Notes: generated by a model not told the origin, from the letters alone. DNA of 64,000 bases from Deltaproteobacteria bacterium (GCA_021831785.1 JAKBMB010000020.1:157140-221139), one strand, 5' to 3'; shown: positions 38,282-46,495, counted from the stretch's first letter. A program made the numbers and translations.

Positions 38282-38333
38282 TGGAGCCACCCGTCGGAGT
38301 CGAACCGACGACCTGCTGATTACGAATCAGCTC
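38282..38333 (-). tRNA. 3' fragment of tRNA-Thr(CGU), left attachment site of the island
   Basis: On the minus strand 38316-38330 gives the anticodon arm CTGATTCGTAATCAG (anticodon CGU), 38293-38309 the T-arm GTCGGTTCGACTCCGAC, and 38282-38284 the 3' CCA. The D-arm and 5' acceptor half are absent: sequence upstream of the anticodon arm matches only GAG of the D-stem. The 3' end points away from the integrase. This is the expected remnant when an element integrates into a tRNA-Thr 3' end. The restored full tRNA should lie to the right, outside the window. Confidence 0.85.
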
Positions 38334-38345
38334 TAATCCTTAAAA

Positions 38346-38367
38346 TACGGACACAGTACGGACACAG
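38346..38367 (+). repeat. Tandem 11-bp repeats, candidate integrase arm sites
   Basis: TACGGACACAG occurs twice in perfect tandem (38346-38356 and 38357-38367), 13 bp beyond the tRNA fragment. Similar GGACACGG words occur just left of the fragment (38198-38207), so arm-type sites may flank the core. Confidence 0.55.
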
Positions 38368-38465
38368 ATCGACGCTCTGTGGATAGAAGTGCCTGTCAGA
38401 GAAGGACATTCATTGACAGCCTGCTGATTTTCGATGATCATCAATGTCATCGAAATCCGTTCTCA

Positions 38466-38542
38466 TACGGACACGGCACGGACACAGAAGTCCCGATGGG
38501 AAGCGGGTTTTGCTTAAGAAGTGCGTTCTTGTACGGACATGG
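38466..38542 (+). repeat. Further 11-bp repeat copies reaching the integrase ribosome-binding site
   Basis: TACGGACACGG and CACGGACACAG are again in tandem (38466-38487). A fifth copy, TACGGACATGG (38532-38542), touches the GGAGGAGG ribosome-binding site of the integrase. The second doublet is 120 bp from the first. Binding by the integrase and autoregulation are inferred. Confidence 0.5.
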
Positions 38543-38551
38543 AGGAGGACG

Positions 38552-39748
38552 ATGGGGCAGCGGATTACTGAGCGATTTATCAAGTCTCTGGAGCCGCCAG
38601 AGGCAGGAAATCGGGTCTATTACGACACCGATATCGTCGGTTTCGGGGCTCGGATCACGGTGGCTGGCGTTGTGTCTTTCGTACTCAATTACTACGCGCG
38701 AGGACGCGAGCGCCGCTACACGATCGGTCGGTATCCGGAACTGAACGCGACCGCCGCTCGCGAAGAAGCCCTGGCGCTTCGCGAGATTATCAGGCAGGGC
38801 GGCGACCCCATGGAGCGCAAGCAGAACGACCGCGCCGCGCCGACAATCGCCGATCTGTACAACGACTACATCGAGCGTCACGCGAAGATTCATCTCAGGC
38901 CGAACACGATCCGTTCGGCCGAGGGCATGGCCACCAAGCATATCTTGCCGAAGATCGGTCACATAAAAGTCGCGGACCTGACACGGCGGGATGTCGAAGA
39001 GCTCCACAATTCTGTCAAGGATGCGCCATATCAGGCCAACCGAGTGCGAGCGCTGCTCAGCAAGATGATGAACCTGGCAAAGGCGTGGGAGTGGCGCGAC
39101 GATAATCCGTGCGAGGGAGTTCCGAAGTTCCGCGAAGAGAAGCGCGAGCGTTGGCTGTCCACGCAAGAGATCGAGCGGCTCTGCGACGCGCTCGACAAGT
39201 ACGCGAACCAATTGGTCGCCAACGCGATCAGGTTGATGCTGCTGACCGGTGCGCGAAAGAGCGAAGCGCTTACTGCGCGATGGGAAGACTTCAATATCGA
39301 GCTCGGCGTTTGGACGAAGCCGAGTCATCACACGAAGCAGAAGCGGACGGAGCACGTGCCGCTGAGCGCGCCTGCCGTTCAGCTCCTGGCCTCGATGAAA
39401 GAAAGGGCCGACGGTAACGCCCACCTTTTCCCTGGCGATGTGGCAGAAGAACCCCTCAACGAGATCAAGTGGGCTTGGGCGAAGCTCTGCAAGCAGGCGA
39501 AGATCGAGAACGTGCGAATCCATGATCTGCGGCACACCTACGCGAGCCACCTGGTCTCGTCGGGGATGTCACTGCCGATCGTCGGTCGCCTGCTCGGACA
39601 CACGCAGCCGCAGACCACGGCGCGTTACGCGCACTTGGCCGACGATCCACTGCGTCAGGCGACGAATCGCTTCGCTTCAATTGTCGCTGCCGCTCGATCC
39701 CGGAAGCGGGCCGAAGTCGTTCCGCTCCGTAGCGATCGTGAGGCGTGA
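38552..39748 (+). CDS. Tyrosine recombinase, island integrase (phage P4 type)
   Basis: 398 residues from ATG 38552 after GGAGGAGG. N-terminal DUF4102-like arm-binding domain (YYDTDIVGFGARITVAG), central SAM-like domain, and C-terminal catalytic domain with Arg in LTGARKSEAL (~235), HDLRHTYAS (H324, R327), LLGHTQ (H350) and the nucleophile in ARYAHL (Y359). It catalyses integration and excision at the tRNA-Thr site 220 bp upstream. The set is complete, so it is probably active. Its 3' end overlaps a convergent HTH gene by 72 bp. Confidence 0.93.
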   Translation: MGQRITERFIKSLEPPEAGNRVYYDTDIVGFGARITVAGVVSFVLNYYARGRERRYTIGRYPELNATAAREEALALREIIRQGGDPMERKQNDRAAPTIADLYNDYIERHAKIHLRPNTIRSAEGMATKHILPKIGHIKVADLTRRDVEELHNSVKDAPYQANRVRALLSKMMNLAKAWEWRDDNPCEGVPKFREEKRERWLSTQEIERLCDALDKYANQLVANAIRLMLLTGARKSEALTARWEDFNIELGVWTKPSHHTKQKRTEHVPLSAPAVQLLASMKERADGNAHLFPGDVAEEPLNEIKWAWAKLCKQAKIENVRIHDLRHTYASHLVSSGMSLPIVGRLLGHTQPQTTARYAHLADDPLRQATNRFASIVAAARSRKRAEVVPLRSDREA

Positions 39749-40021
39749 CGAGTCCATTGCGCGAGGTCGGGATCGCCGCGCGCGGGCGGCGCGCGGCTCG
39801 GGACGCTCACAGGAAGCTATCCATGCGATCACAGATTCCTTGCGGTAATAGACCTTCCGCCCGATCTCGACGCGCGGCGGGCCTTCCCGAAAGTGATGCC
39901 AGCGCGCGATCGTGCGCTCGGAAACCTCCAGCGCCTTAGCGAGGTCTTTCGGTTTAAGGTAGCCGGCGAGCAGCAAGGTCTCCTCGGCCTGGTTGGTTTC
40001 GGAATTCTGGAGCTCGGACAT
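39677..40021 (-). CDS. Excisionase-like MerR/AlpA HTH protein
   Basis: 114 residues with a winged HTH_17-type domain (LKPKDLAKALEVSERTIARW, then VEIGRKVYYRKESVIAWI), the fold of excisionase and AlpA. A basic tail follows. Convergent with the integrase and overlapping its 3' end. Likely controls excision or integrase expression. Confidence 0.75.
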   Translation of the reverse strand: MSELQNSETNQAEETLLLAGYLKPKDLAKALEVSERTIARWHHFREGPPRVEIGRKVYYRKESVIAWIASCERPEPRAARARRSRPRAMDSSRLTIATERNDFGPLPGSSGSDN

Positions 40022-40329
40022 TCGAACGACGCCTCCTCATCGAGATGAAGGAACCGCCCGCGCCCCACCACCGCACCTGTTTTTCCGGGCGGATGAATGT
40101 GCAACGCGAGTGCCATTCGGCGTCTTCGGATGTCTGCGGAGAGCCAAATGCCCGGTTGCCGGCCAGAAGGCCGAAACGGCAGTCAAGTGTGCATGTGCAA
40201 AATTGGCACGCACAATTTCGAAATTCAGCGTCTTTGGCCGACGTAGACGGCCACTTTGCCGCGTCGAATTGGTCTGCCGTTGCTTGCCGCCTTCGCAATC
40301 AGGTTCGCAGATTTTTCGACTGGCGGCTT
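40022..40329. other. 308-bp region without a recognised gene
   Basis: Several open frames exist on both strands, but none resembles a protein family or has a ribosome-binding site. Probably promoter for the HTH gene plus decayed sequence. Confidence 0.4.
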
Positions 40330-40694
40330 TCAACTGTCGGAAGGAGCATCAATCCACGGACGCAGCCTTCCGTCGTCGAAAACCTCAAAAAGCTTTTCAC
40401 TCCAGTCGCGGGAGAAGTACTCGCGGATGGCTTTGAGCCACGTGTCCAGCCGGACCGCAAGGGGAAGGCTCTGGGTTACACGGAAATTATGACTGCGGAG
40501 CGTGTCAACGGAAGACCGATGAACTCTTGATCACTTGTGAGGAAGACAAGCTCTTCAGAATTGAGCCGCGCGATGATGGACGAATCAGGCGTCCCGCATA
40601 AGCCGAGCAGAATGATGTGTTCGACCTCCCGCCCTTCTTCGCGTAGCTTTCGAACCAGGGCGAGCGGAAAGTTCTCATCGAGAAGGATTTTCAT
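40330..40694 (-). pseudogene. DUF5615 PIN-like toxin, frameshifted
   Basis: The N-terminal frame (40694 to 40476) reads MKILLDENFPLALVRKLREE, quoted at its limit, then VFLTSDQEFIGLP, typical of DUF5615 PIN-like proteins, and stops early after AVIISV. In another frame the rest of the family follows without a stop: QSLPLAVRLDTWLKAIREYF, then LFEVFDDGRLRPW, ending with TGA at 40330-40332. One missing base near 40476-40485 explains this. The full product would be ~121 residues. The start overlaps the DUF433 gene by 20 bp. Confidence 0.8.
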
Positions 40695-40920
40695 CCGAGC
40701 TGCCGACGGCGGGAGGTAAATGCGCTGCTACGTGCGCCGCATATCGGAGAGCTGCGGAGATTTGCTCGCGGGTCACCTGATACTCGGAGATGAGATCCTC
40801 GACAGATTCTCCGGAAGCCAGTGCTCCGAGAACGGTCGCAACGTCGATGCGTGTCCCAGCGATACAAGGCTTCCCGAACCGGATTTTGGGGTCCATCGAA
40901 ATGCCCGGAAACACTTCCAT
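40675..40920 (-). CDS. DUF433 protein, candidate antitoxin
   Basis: 81 residues from ATG 40920. The DUF433 pattern is clear: DPKIRFGKPCIAGTRIDVAT, ESVEDLISEYQVTREQISAAL and RYAAHVAAHL, an HTH-containing domain. DUF433 genes pair with DUF5615 toxins in a known toxin-antitoxin arrangement. Here the toxin is frameshifted, so the antitoxin may be orphaned. Confidence 0.8.
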   Translation of the reverse strand: MEVFPGISMDPKIRFGKPCIAGTRIDVATVLGALASGESVEDLISEYQVTREQISAALRYAAHVAAHLPPAVGSSDENPSR

Positions 40921-41057
40921 GTTCGTGCCTCTCGGAATGGAGCGTAGCATACGATTGGCCTTGTGTCGCTGCAGACTGGAAGCATTACCGGACCTCGTAT
41001 CCGAACAATCGCGTGACCGGTGTCTTCGAGGGTCGCTTTCGTACCTTTGGGGGGAGG

Positions 41058-41573
41058 TTAACCATCGGCGCGGCTCCGTCGATAGTGCGCGGCGACGCGC
41101 ATACGATTGCCGCAGCGGCGACTGCACCAGCGGCCGTTGTGATTCTTCGAGGTGTCGTAGAAGAACGCGCGGCAGGTCGGATTCGCGCATCGCTTCACGA
41201 GCGTGGGTTCTCCACGGCAGAGCAGGTCGCTCGCTGACTGCGCGATCGGCACCATCAAACGATCCGGCTGTCGCAAGTCCAGGTGCGTCGTTTCCTCGAA
41301 GTGTCCCGACCAGCGGGCGAGCAGCACGCAACCGGAGCGCATCCGGATCGTTCTGTTGATCGCGTCGATCGATCGACGCGGAGCGGGCTGGCGATTCGCG
41401 AGTCGCTCGGCCATCATGCGCAACTCCTTCCGTAAAGCGATGGCGTGTCGAAAGACACGGGTCGCTGCTTCACCCCTACCCACGATTTCATAGCGTGCTG
41501 CGCTTGTTTCGGATCGATCAGTCGGAGTCTGTCGAAGCCGTTCGATCACGTCCGCGAGGTCGCGGAGCGCATA
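41058..41573 (-). pseudogene. Truncated CGNR zinc-finger (ABATE-type) paralogue
   Basis: The C-terminal CGNR zinc finger is intact (RCANPTCRAFFYDTSKNHNG, then WCSRRCGNRMR). It is closely similar to the protein at 43078-43716. The N-terminal ~45 residues are missing: homology starts at ALRDLADVIERL near 41570, inside the 3' end of the decarboxylase gene. One extra base and one missing base about 45 bp apart, relative to the intact copy, garble the stretch between IERLRQ and GRGEAATRVF. A GTG at 41549 could still start a shortened protein. Confidence 0.75.
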
Positions 41574-43027
41574 AATTCTCTCTTATTCTCTGTTCTCTTG
41601 ATCAAGGTTTTGGCGATGGACTCGATTCTGCCAAGAGTCGCGTAGATATCGGCGAGGCTCGTGCGTGGATTCATCACCGAGAGACGGAGAACCCGGCGAC
41701 CATCGAGAACCGCGGAGCTAATGTAAGCGAAACCGCTTTCGTTCAGTGTTTCCTTGATCGTCCAATGTAGGCGATCGTAGGCGACAGCGCTACCGCGGCG
41801 GCGAAGTCGAAAACAGAAAATATTCGATTGTGATTCGTGCGCGGGCTCCAATACGTCTGACTGTGAGCAGTACCGAAACGCCGCATGGCAAGCGTCGCAC
41901 ACGCGCGTGGTCAGTGCATCCCACACCTGCGGACCGTAAGCTCGCCAGACGAGCCAGACCTTCAGCGCGTCGAAGCGCTGCGAACACCCGATCGTGAACT
42001 GCCCGATGTCAGGCCACGCGCGCTTAGACCCAAAGAGATATGGCGCCTGCTCTTTTAGTGGTGTCGCGAGATGCGCGCCATCGCGCACCAACACCCCGCC
42101 CGCGCTGAGCGGCATGAACATCATCTTGTGCGGATCGAAGGTAATCGAGTGCGCCAATCCTATGCCTTTGAGTCTCCATCGCTGGAGGCTGCTAAAGGCG
42201 AGGCCACCTCCGTGAGCGGCATCGACATGAAACCAAGCTCCCTCCTTGGTCGCGGCATCGCGAAGCGCCACTAAGTCGTCGAAACTGCCCGTGGGCGTAG
42301 AACCCGCCGTGCCGACCAATATGAACTTGCGGAATCCGGCTCCGCGTGCGGCAGTGAAAACCTCAGGCACGCGCGTCACGTCGGTAGAAAAGTCTCGATC
42401 CAAAGGAACGGGGAAAACCGCGTCTGTTCCTAACCCCAAAATCCCAGCTGCTCTACTCAGTGAATAATGAGTCTGGAATCCGACAATCACCGCGATACGG
42501 GCTTTGCCGGTTTTCGATGCCCCGGCGCAGAGCGCGTCCCGTGCAGCGAGCAGAGCGGTAAGATTCGCAAAGGCACCACCTGGAACCAAAGAGCCGTTAG
42601 CATCTCGCGGGTAGCCGAAGGCCTTCTTAAATCGGGCCATTAGGTCGCGATCGATGGGCGTCGCTATTGGCGACATCTCCCAAACCGCCAGGCTCTGATT
42701 CAGTGCGGCGACAACCGACTCAACCAAAGCTGCCGCAGGAATGGGCGCGGCTACCTGCTGGGCGATATATCTTGGATGCGAGAGATGAAGGCTCGCCTTC
42801 TGAACAGCGCGGACAAGAGTGGGAAGGCTCCTGCCGTCCTTCCGCAAGATTCGCCGCGCGATTTGATCGGACCCTGGCGGCCGTACTAGGCCGCCCGTTT
42901 GCTCCGTCAACGCATCGCAGCTGATCGTGGCTAGGTCACTTGCCAATTTTTGGATTGACCGCGGGTTCCACAACCTCTGAACGACGCGTTCGTGGGCATG
43001 GGTCCGAGTCGTCGTTTTCTTGCGCAT
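41546..43027 (-). CDS. PLP-dependent group II amino acid decarboxylase
   Basis: 493 residues of the pyridoxal-dependent decarboxylase family (aromatic amino acid, glutamate or cysteine-sulfinate type). Motifs: GSLVPGGAFANLTALLAAR, FHVDAAHGGGLAF, and SITFDPHKMMFMPLSAGG, with the PLP Lys in DPHK. FVPVP-like VFPVPLDRDFSTD is also present. Substrate cannot be fixed by eye. The last ~10 residues (REFMRSATSRT) come from DNA that in another frame encodes the start of the CGNR paralogue, so the C-terminus looks like a recombination join. Product if active would be an amine. Confidence 0.85.
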   Translation of the reverse strand: MRKKTTTRTHAHERVVQRLWNPRSIQKLASDLATISCDALTEQTGGLVRPPGSDQIARRILRKDGRSLPTLVRAVQKASLHLSHPRYIAQQVAAPIPAAALVESVVAALNQSLAVWEMSPIATPIDRDLMARFKKAFGYPRDANGSLVPGGAFANLTALLAARDALCAGASKTGKARIAVIVGFQTHYSLSRAAGILGLGTDAVFPVPLDRDFSTDVTRVPEVFTAARGAGFRKFILVGTAGSTPTGSFDDLVALRDAATKEGAWFHVDAAHGGGLAFSSLQRWRLKGIGLAHSITFDPHKMMFMPLSAGGVLVRDGAHLATPLKEQAPYLFGSKRAWPDIGQFTIGCSQRFDALKVWLVWRAYGPQVWDALTTRVCDACHAAFRYCSQSDVLEPAHESQSNIFCFRLRRRGSAVAYDRLHWTIKETLNESGFAYISSAVLDGRRVLRLSVMNPRTSLADIYATLGRIESIAKTLIKRTENKREFMRSATSRT

Positions 43028-43077
43028 AGGAAGCGCATAGCAGATCAGAGCGATTTCGCGCAGCCCGCGGTACTCGT

Positions 43078-43716
43078 CTAAGTCCCTGCGCGTTGAGCGT
43101 CTGTCCGTGTCCGTCTGTAGTGTGCTGCCACCCTCGCGCGGTTACCGCATTCTTTGCTGCACCAGCGCCCGTTATGATTCTTCGAGGTATCGTGAAAGAA
43201 CGCGCCACAAGCGGGATTCGCGCATCGCTTCACAAGCGCAAGGTTTCCGTGACAGAGCAAATCGCTCGCTGATTGGGCGATGGGCACCAGCAAGTGATCG
43301 GGCTGCCGCAAGTCGAGGCGCGTTCTTTCTTCAAAGTGTCCTGACCGCCGCGCGAGCAGCACACAGCCGGGGCGCTTCCGAATTGTCGTGTTGACCGCGT
43401 CAATCGATCGCCGTGGAGCGGGCCGACGATTGGCGAGTCGTTCCGCCATCACGCGGAGCTCCTTCCGTACAGCGACGGCGTCTCGAAAGACGCGGCTCGC
43501 TACTTCACCCCTACCCCACGACTTCATGGCTTGGCGCGCCTGATTTCGATCGATCAGGTGCGCTTGGACAAGCCACTCGATCAGATCGGCAAGATCGTGC
43601 AGCGCGTCACCGGAGCCATCGATTTTCGTGAATTCCGTGTTAACGAAGTCGAGCCAGCTATACTGACCTACGAATTCAAATTTTCTGCCACGAGCCATTT
43701 CTCTTGCTTCAGCCAT
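43078..43716 (-). CDS. CGNR zinc-finger / ABATE-domain transcriptional regulator
   Basis: 212 residues. The N-terminal ABATE-like domain has FVGQYSWLDFVNTEF and ALHDLADLIEWL. The C-terminal CGNR zinc finger has RCANPACGAFFHDTSKNHNG and WCSKECGNRARVAAHYRR. The family is thought to bind DNA as stress-related regulators. It lies 50 bp upstream of the decarboxylase on the same strand and may control it. A 30-bp inverted repeat lies just upstream of its start. Confidence 0.85.
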   Translation of the reverse strand: MAEAREMARGRKFEFVGQYSWLDFVNTEFTKIDGSGDALHDLADLIEWLVQAHLIDRNQARQAMKSWGRGEVASRVFRDAVAVRKELRVMAERLANRRPAPRRSIDAVNTTIRKRPGCVLLARRSGHFEERTRLDLRQPDHLLVPIAQSASDLLCHGNLALVKRCANPACGAFFHDTSKNHNGRWCSKECGNRARVAAHYRRTRTDAQRAGT

Positions 43717-43732
43717 CGCCGCGTCTCGCGTT

Positions 43733-43762
43733 CTAATACATCAAATTCCGTTGACGCATTAG
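43733..43762. promoter_or_regulatory. Inverted repeat between divergent CGNR and sigma-54-activator genes
   Basis: CTAATACATCAA (43733-43744) and TTGACGCATTAG (43751-43762) are inverted repeats with 10 of 12 matches and a 6-bp spacer. They begin 16 bp upstream of the CGNR start codon. A dimeric regulator, possibly the CGNR protein, is inferred. Confidence 0.45.
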
Positions 43763-43843
43763 GACTGGACGAACTACTTATCCACAGGGAGGTGCAGGAT
43801 GCTGGCGTGGTAGCGGCCTGAAACCTCAACATAGGAGTTCTTC

Positions 43844-44782
43844 ATGATTGGCCAATCTTCTCCGATGCGCCGGATCATGAGCCGGATCGAACGCATCGCC
43901 CCTTCCGACGTGCCAGTGCTGATATCCGGAGAGAGTGGGACCGGTAAAGAAGGCACTGCCAGACTTATTCACAAGCTCTCGCGGCGTAAGGACGGTCCGT
44001 TCCTTCCCATCAACTGTTCCGCGATGCCCGCCGCGCTGATCGAGAGCATGCTGTTCGGTCACGAGAAGGGGGCGTTCACCGGAGCGGACCGCCGACAGGC
44101 AGGGCTGTTCGAGAGCGCTAATGACGGGACGCTTCTCCTTGACGAATTCACCGAGATGCCCTGCGAAACGCAGGCCAAGCTGCTCCGGGTGCTTGAAGAC
44201 GGCAAGGTCCTGCCAGTCGGAGGTACAAAAGAGGTTGCGACGAACGTCAGAATCCTGGCGGCGTCGAACCGGCAGATTGAGCGAGAGGTTCGTGCGCGAC
44301 GGTTACGCGAAGACTTGTTCCATCGTCTGAACATCTGCCCGATTCATCTCCCGCCGCTTAGAGAGCGAATCGACGACCTGCCGCTCCTCATCGATGAGTT
44401 TATTCGCGAGACGAACGAGAACCTCGGCAGGCAGATCAGCGGCGTCAATGACGAGTGCCTCACGGCGATGGCGCGCTATCGGTGGCCCGGCAACATCCGA
44501 GAGCTGAGGCACGTCATTGAGGGCGCGGCGCTCCTCAGCGACTCGGCGACATTGACGGTCACCGATCTGCCACCGCACATAGGGGTCGTGGCCGGCCCGG
44601 ACAGTTCGTTCGTCGTTCAAGTCGGTGACCGCGTGGATGACGTCGTGGACGAATTGGTCTGGCGGACTGTTGAGAGCGTCGGAAACAAGACGCGCGCCGC
44701 GAAGGTTCTCGGCATCGGCCGCCGCACGGTTTACAAGCGCCTTGAACGCTACGACGGTGATCCCACGAATGGCCGCTCGTAA
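43844..44782 (+). CDS. Sigma-54-dependent transcriptional activator without sensor domain
   Basis: 312 residues that begin directly with the AAA+ domain: Walker A GESGTGKE (~29-36), the sigma-54-contacting loop GAFTGA (~76-81), Walker B GTLLLDEF, and RWPGNIRELRHVIEGAALL. A Fis-type HTH ends the protein (NKTRAAKVLGIGRRTVYKRL). With no receiver, GAF or PAS domain, it resembles PspF in being controlled in trans. It is followed by a phosphatase and a HEPN-like gene on the same strand. I found no convincing -24/-12 promoter in the gaps. Confidence 0.9.
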   Translation: MIGQSSPMRRIMSRIERIAPSDVPVLISGESGTGKEGTARLIHKLSRRKDGPFLPINCSAMPAALIESMLFGHEKGAFTGADRRQAGLFESANDGTLLLDEFTEMPCETQAKLLRVLEDGKVLPVGGTKEVATNVRILAASNRQIEREVRARRLREDLFHRLNICPIHLPPLRERIDDLPLLIDEFIRETNENLGRQISGVNDECLTAMARYRWPGNIRELRHVIEGAALLSDSATLTVTDLPPHIGVVAGPDSSFVVQVGDRVDDVVDELVWRTVESVGNKTRAAKVLGIGRRTVYKRLERYDGDPTNGRS

Positions 44783-44879
44783 ACTTTGTCCGATAAATGG
44801 CTGGCCTGTACGATTTCCGCTATCTTGTTGCATCGCGAATTTCGGAAATAAGAGGCGCAACGCGGAGTGCCAAGACACG

Positions 44880-45332
44880 ATGTCGGTGAAATTCGAGAAA
44901 AAGATTTCTATCCTATTTGTCTGTGGCGGCAATACCTGCCGAAGTCCGATTGCTGCGGCCCTTACGGCAAGAGCGGCCGGCAATCGCCCGATCAAGGTCG
45001 AGAGTGTCGGGATCGATGCAGATACCGGTTCCCCTGCTTCAGAAGAGGCGATTACGGTGCTGAACACGTTGGGTATGGATGCCCGCCTACACCGTTCACG
45101 GAACATAAGCGAGTTTGACCTGCGACGGTATGACTACATCGTTGCCATGAAGGTGCGTATCGCTGATGAAATCAGGAGTTCAATTCCGAAAGAGACGACT
45201 CGTTTGATCACTTGGGACGTGTCGGATCCTTGGGGGCACGGAATCGACGCCTGTCGCCAGTCGGCGCAGCAAATTCAAGGACTTGTCGAAGAACTGCTCA
45301 AAATGATTCCTTCTCGGGAGCGAGCGTCTTGA
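44880..45332 (+). CDS. Low-molecular-weight protein-tyrosine phosphatase family protein
   Basis: 150 residues from ATG 44880. The P-loop CxxxxxR is in LFVCGGNTCRSPIAAALTA (C15, R21), and the general-acid Asp in WDVSDPWGHG (D117). These define LMW phosphatases; arsenate reductases share the fold. GGNTC instead of xGNIC is a small change. The stop overlaps the next gene's TTG (TTGA), so the two are translationally coupled. Confidence 0.88.
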   Translation: MSVKFEKKISILFVCGGNTCRSPIAAALTARAAGNRPIKVESVGIDADTGSPASEEAITVLNTLGMDARLHRSRNISEFDLRRYDYIVAMKVRIADEIRSSIPKETTRLITWDVSDPWGHGIDACRQSAQQIQGLVEELLKMIPSRERAS

Positions 45333-45814
45333 GCTCGATTGTTGCCCGCGCGCGTGAACTTGGGCGTTATTTGGATGACAGGGAGCCTCTCATACGCGAC
45401 GGAGAGATAACCGGCTCCCATCTGCTTGGTGTTTCCAAGAAAGCGGGTCAGATGTTCGAGGCTCTGCTGAGCGCGACCCTGCTGGAAATCATCCGCAAGT
45501 CAGGTTTCAGCTATGAAGCAGACCTGAAACCAAAGCTCAGAAACCAGAAACCCTACGACAGACTGACACTTGGCGAGCGAGTCGAGTGCTTTTCGATGAT
45601 CATGGATCGAGGAGGAGCCAAGGGTATCTCGGACCCGTCACTGAAACTGACGAATGTGTTACGGAAAATCAGCCGCTTGCGCAGCGATATCGAACACAAA
45701 CCTTCGGAGCAATCGCTTCGCGATAGGACACTCGAAATGATGGAACTACTTCGCGTGGCCATCGGCGACAGTCTCTTCCACGCGGATACGAGCACGCGGT
45801 CAAGTAACAGCTGA
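45329..45814 (+). CDS. Helical protein with a HEPN-like RxxxxH motif
   Basis: 161 residues from TTG 45329, overlapping the phosphatase stop; no ATG or GTG start fits nearby. Predicted all-helical. RLRSDIEHKPSE contains R118-x4-H123, the catalytic pattern of HEPN ribonucleases, near the end of a helix, with upstream helices GQMFEALLSATLLEIIRKSG and LTNVLRKI as in HEPN folds. This motif is short, so the family is an inference. A toxin or RNase effector under the phosphatase or activator is possible. Confidence 0.6.
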   Translation: MSSIVARARELGRYLDDREPLIRDGEITGSHLLGVSKKAGQMFEALLSATLLEIIRKSGFSYEADLKPKLRNQKPYDRLTLGERVECFSMIMDRGGAKGISDPSLKLTNVLRKISRLRSDIEHKPSEQSLRDRTLEMMELLRVAIGDSLFHADTSTRSSNS

Positions 45815-45900
45815 TTCCCTGAGGCGGTGGCTCAGGCGCTTCGCCGGAATGGCCGCTCGTGAGTGCGGAGGCTCTATTCCAGCGCGAGCTCCGCTAACTG

Positions 45901-46239
45901 GTGATTGAGAAGTACGGTTCGCTCGACCGCTTCTATCTTGAAACCGATTTTTCCAAGGGCCACCCGTCACAAATCCTGCGCGGCAAGCGCAGCCCGTCTC
46001 TGGCCACGATCGTGAAGCTGGCCAAGGCGCTCGACATTCCGGTGGCCGACTTCTTAACGGTGCAGACAAAGAGCAGACCGACCGCGCGAATCGGAGTCGC
46101 TCACGTTCAACTCGCCGCGTTCTTCAAGTCGCTGTGCACGGCGATGGGGCGCGAGTACGAGACCTCGGGGACTAGCTCCGCTGGCGGACTAGGAAGACGG
46201 ACGAAAGCCTGCGCATCGCAAACCGCTGAGGTTTGCTGA
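45901..46239 (+). CDS. XRE-type HTH protein, probably truncated
   Basis: 112 residues from GTG 45901. GSLDRFYLETDFSKG and ILRGKRSPSLATIVKLAKAL are an XRE-like HTH. Upstream the frame continues as plausible family sequence (ALFQRELR) but is broken by TAA directly before CTG-GTG, so a nonsense mutation may have removed the true start. The last ~30 residues (GRRTKACASQTAEVC) look non-native and overlap the opposite gene. Confidence 0.5.
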   Translation: MIEKYGSLDRFYLETDFSKGHPSQILRGKRSPSLATIVKLAKALDIPVADFLTVQTKSRPTARIGVAHVQLAAFFKSLCTAMGREYETSGTSSAGGLGRRTKACASQTAEVC

Positions 46240-46495
46240 GCGACTTTCTTCGTTCGAGGCGACCAACGTAGCCTCCGAGTTCCGTCAGGCTGAACACGCG
46301 CTTAATCTCGGCGAGGAAGTGCGGCAGTTCGCGTTTGAAGTCCGAATGCATCTCGCTTGCATCGACAAAATGAAGGAGCTTCTCGCCGACCAGGTATTCG
46401 AGCGCGCTGACAAGCCCGAAGCGCCGCCGTATGCTGCGCGCCGCGTCGCATTGCGCAACCCATTGCCGATGAAAGTCTCTTGCTGAGGATTTCAT
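46172..46495 (-). CDS. Conserved-looking hypothetical protein
   Basis: 107 residues. FGLVSALEYLVGEKLLHFVD and FKRELPHFLAEIKRVF give a consistent helical protein of a type I have seen on mobile elements, function unknown. No catalytic motif. The 3' end overlaps the convergent XRE gene by 68 bp. Confidence 0.6.
   Translation of the reverse strand: MKSSARDFHRQWVAQCDAARSIRRRFGLVSALEYLVGEKLLHFVDASEMHSDFKRELPHFLAEIKRVFSLTELGGYVGRLERRKSLSKPQRFAMRRLSSVFLVRQRS

Noticed and set aside
38282..38333. A complete tRNA-Thr gene
   Set aside because: The anticodon and T arms are perfect, but the D-arm and 5' acceptor strand do not exist upstream of the anticodon arm, so it is only a 3' fragment.
40045..40530. 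Plus-strand open frame of 161 codons
   Set aside because: It is the antisense shadow of the frameshifted DUF5615 gene and has no homology.
44783..44879. Sigma-54 (-24/-12) promoter before the phosphatase gene
   Set aside because: No GG-N10-GC pair with acceptable flanks could be found in this gap or upstream of the activator.
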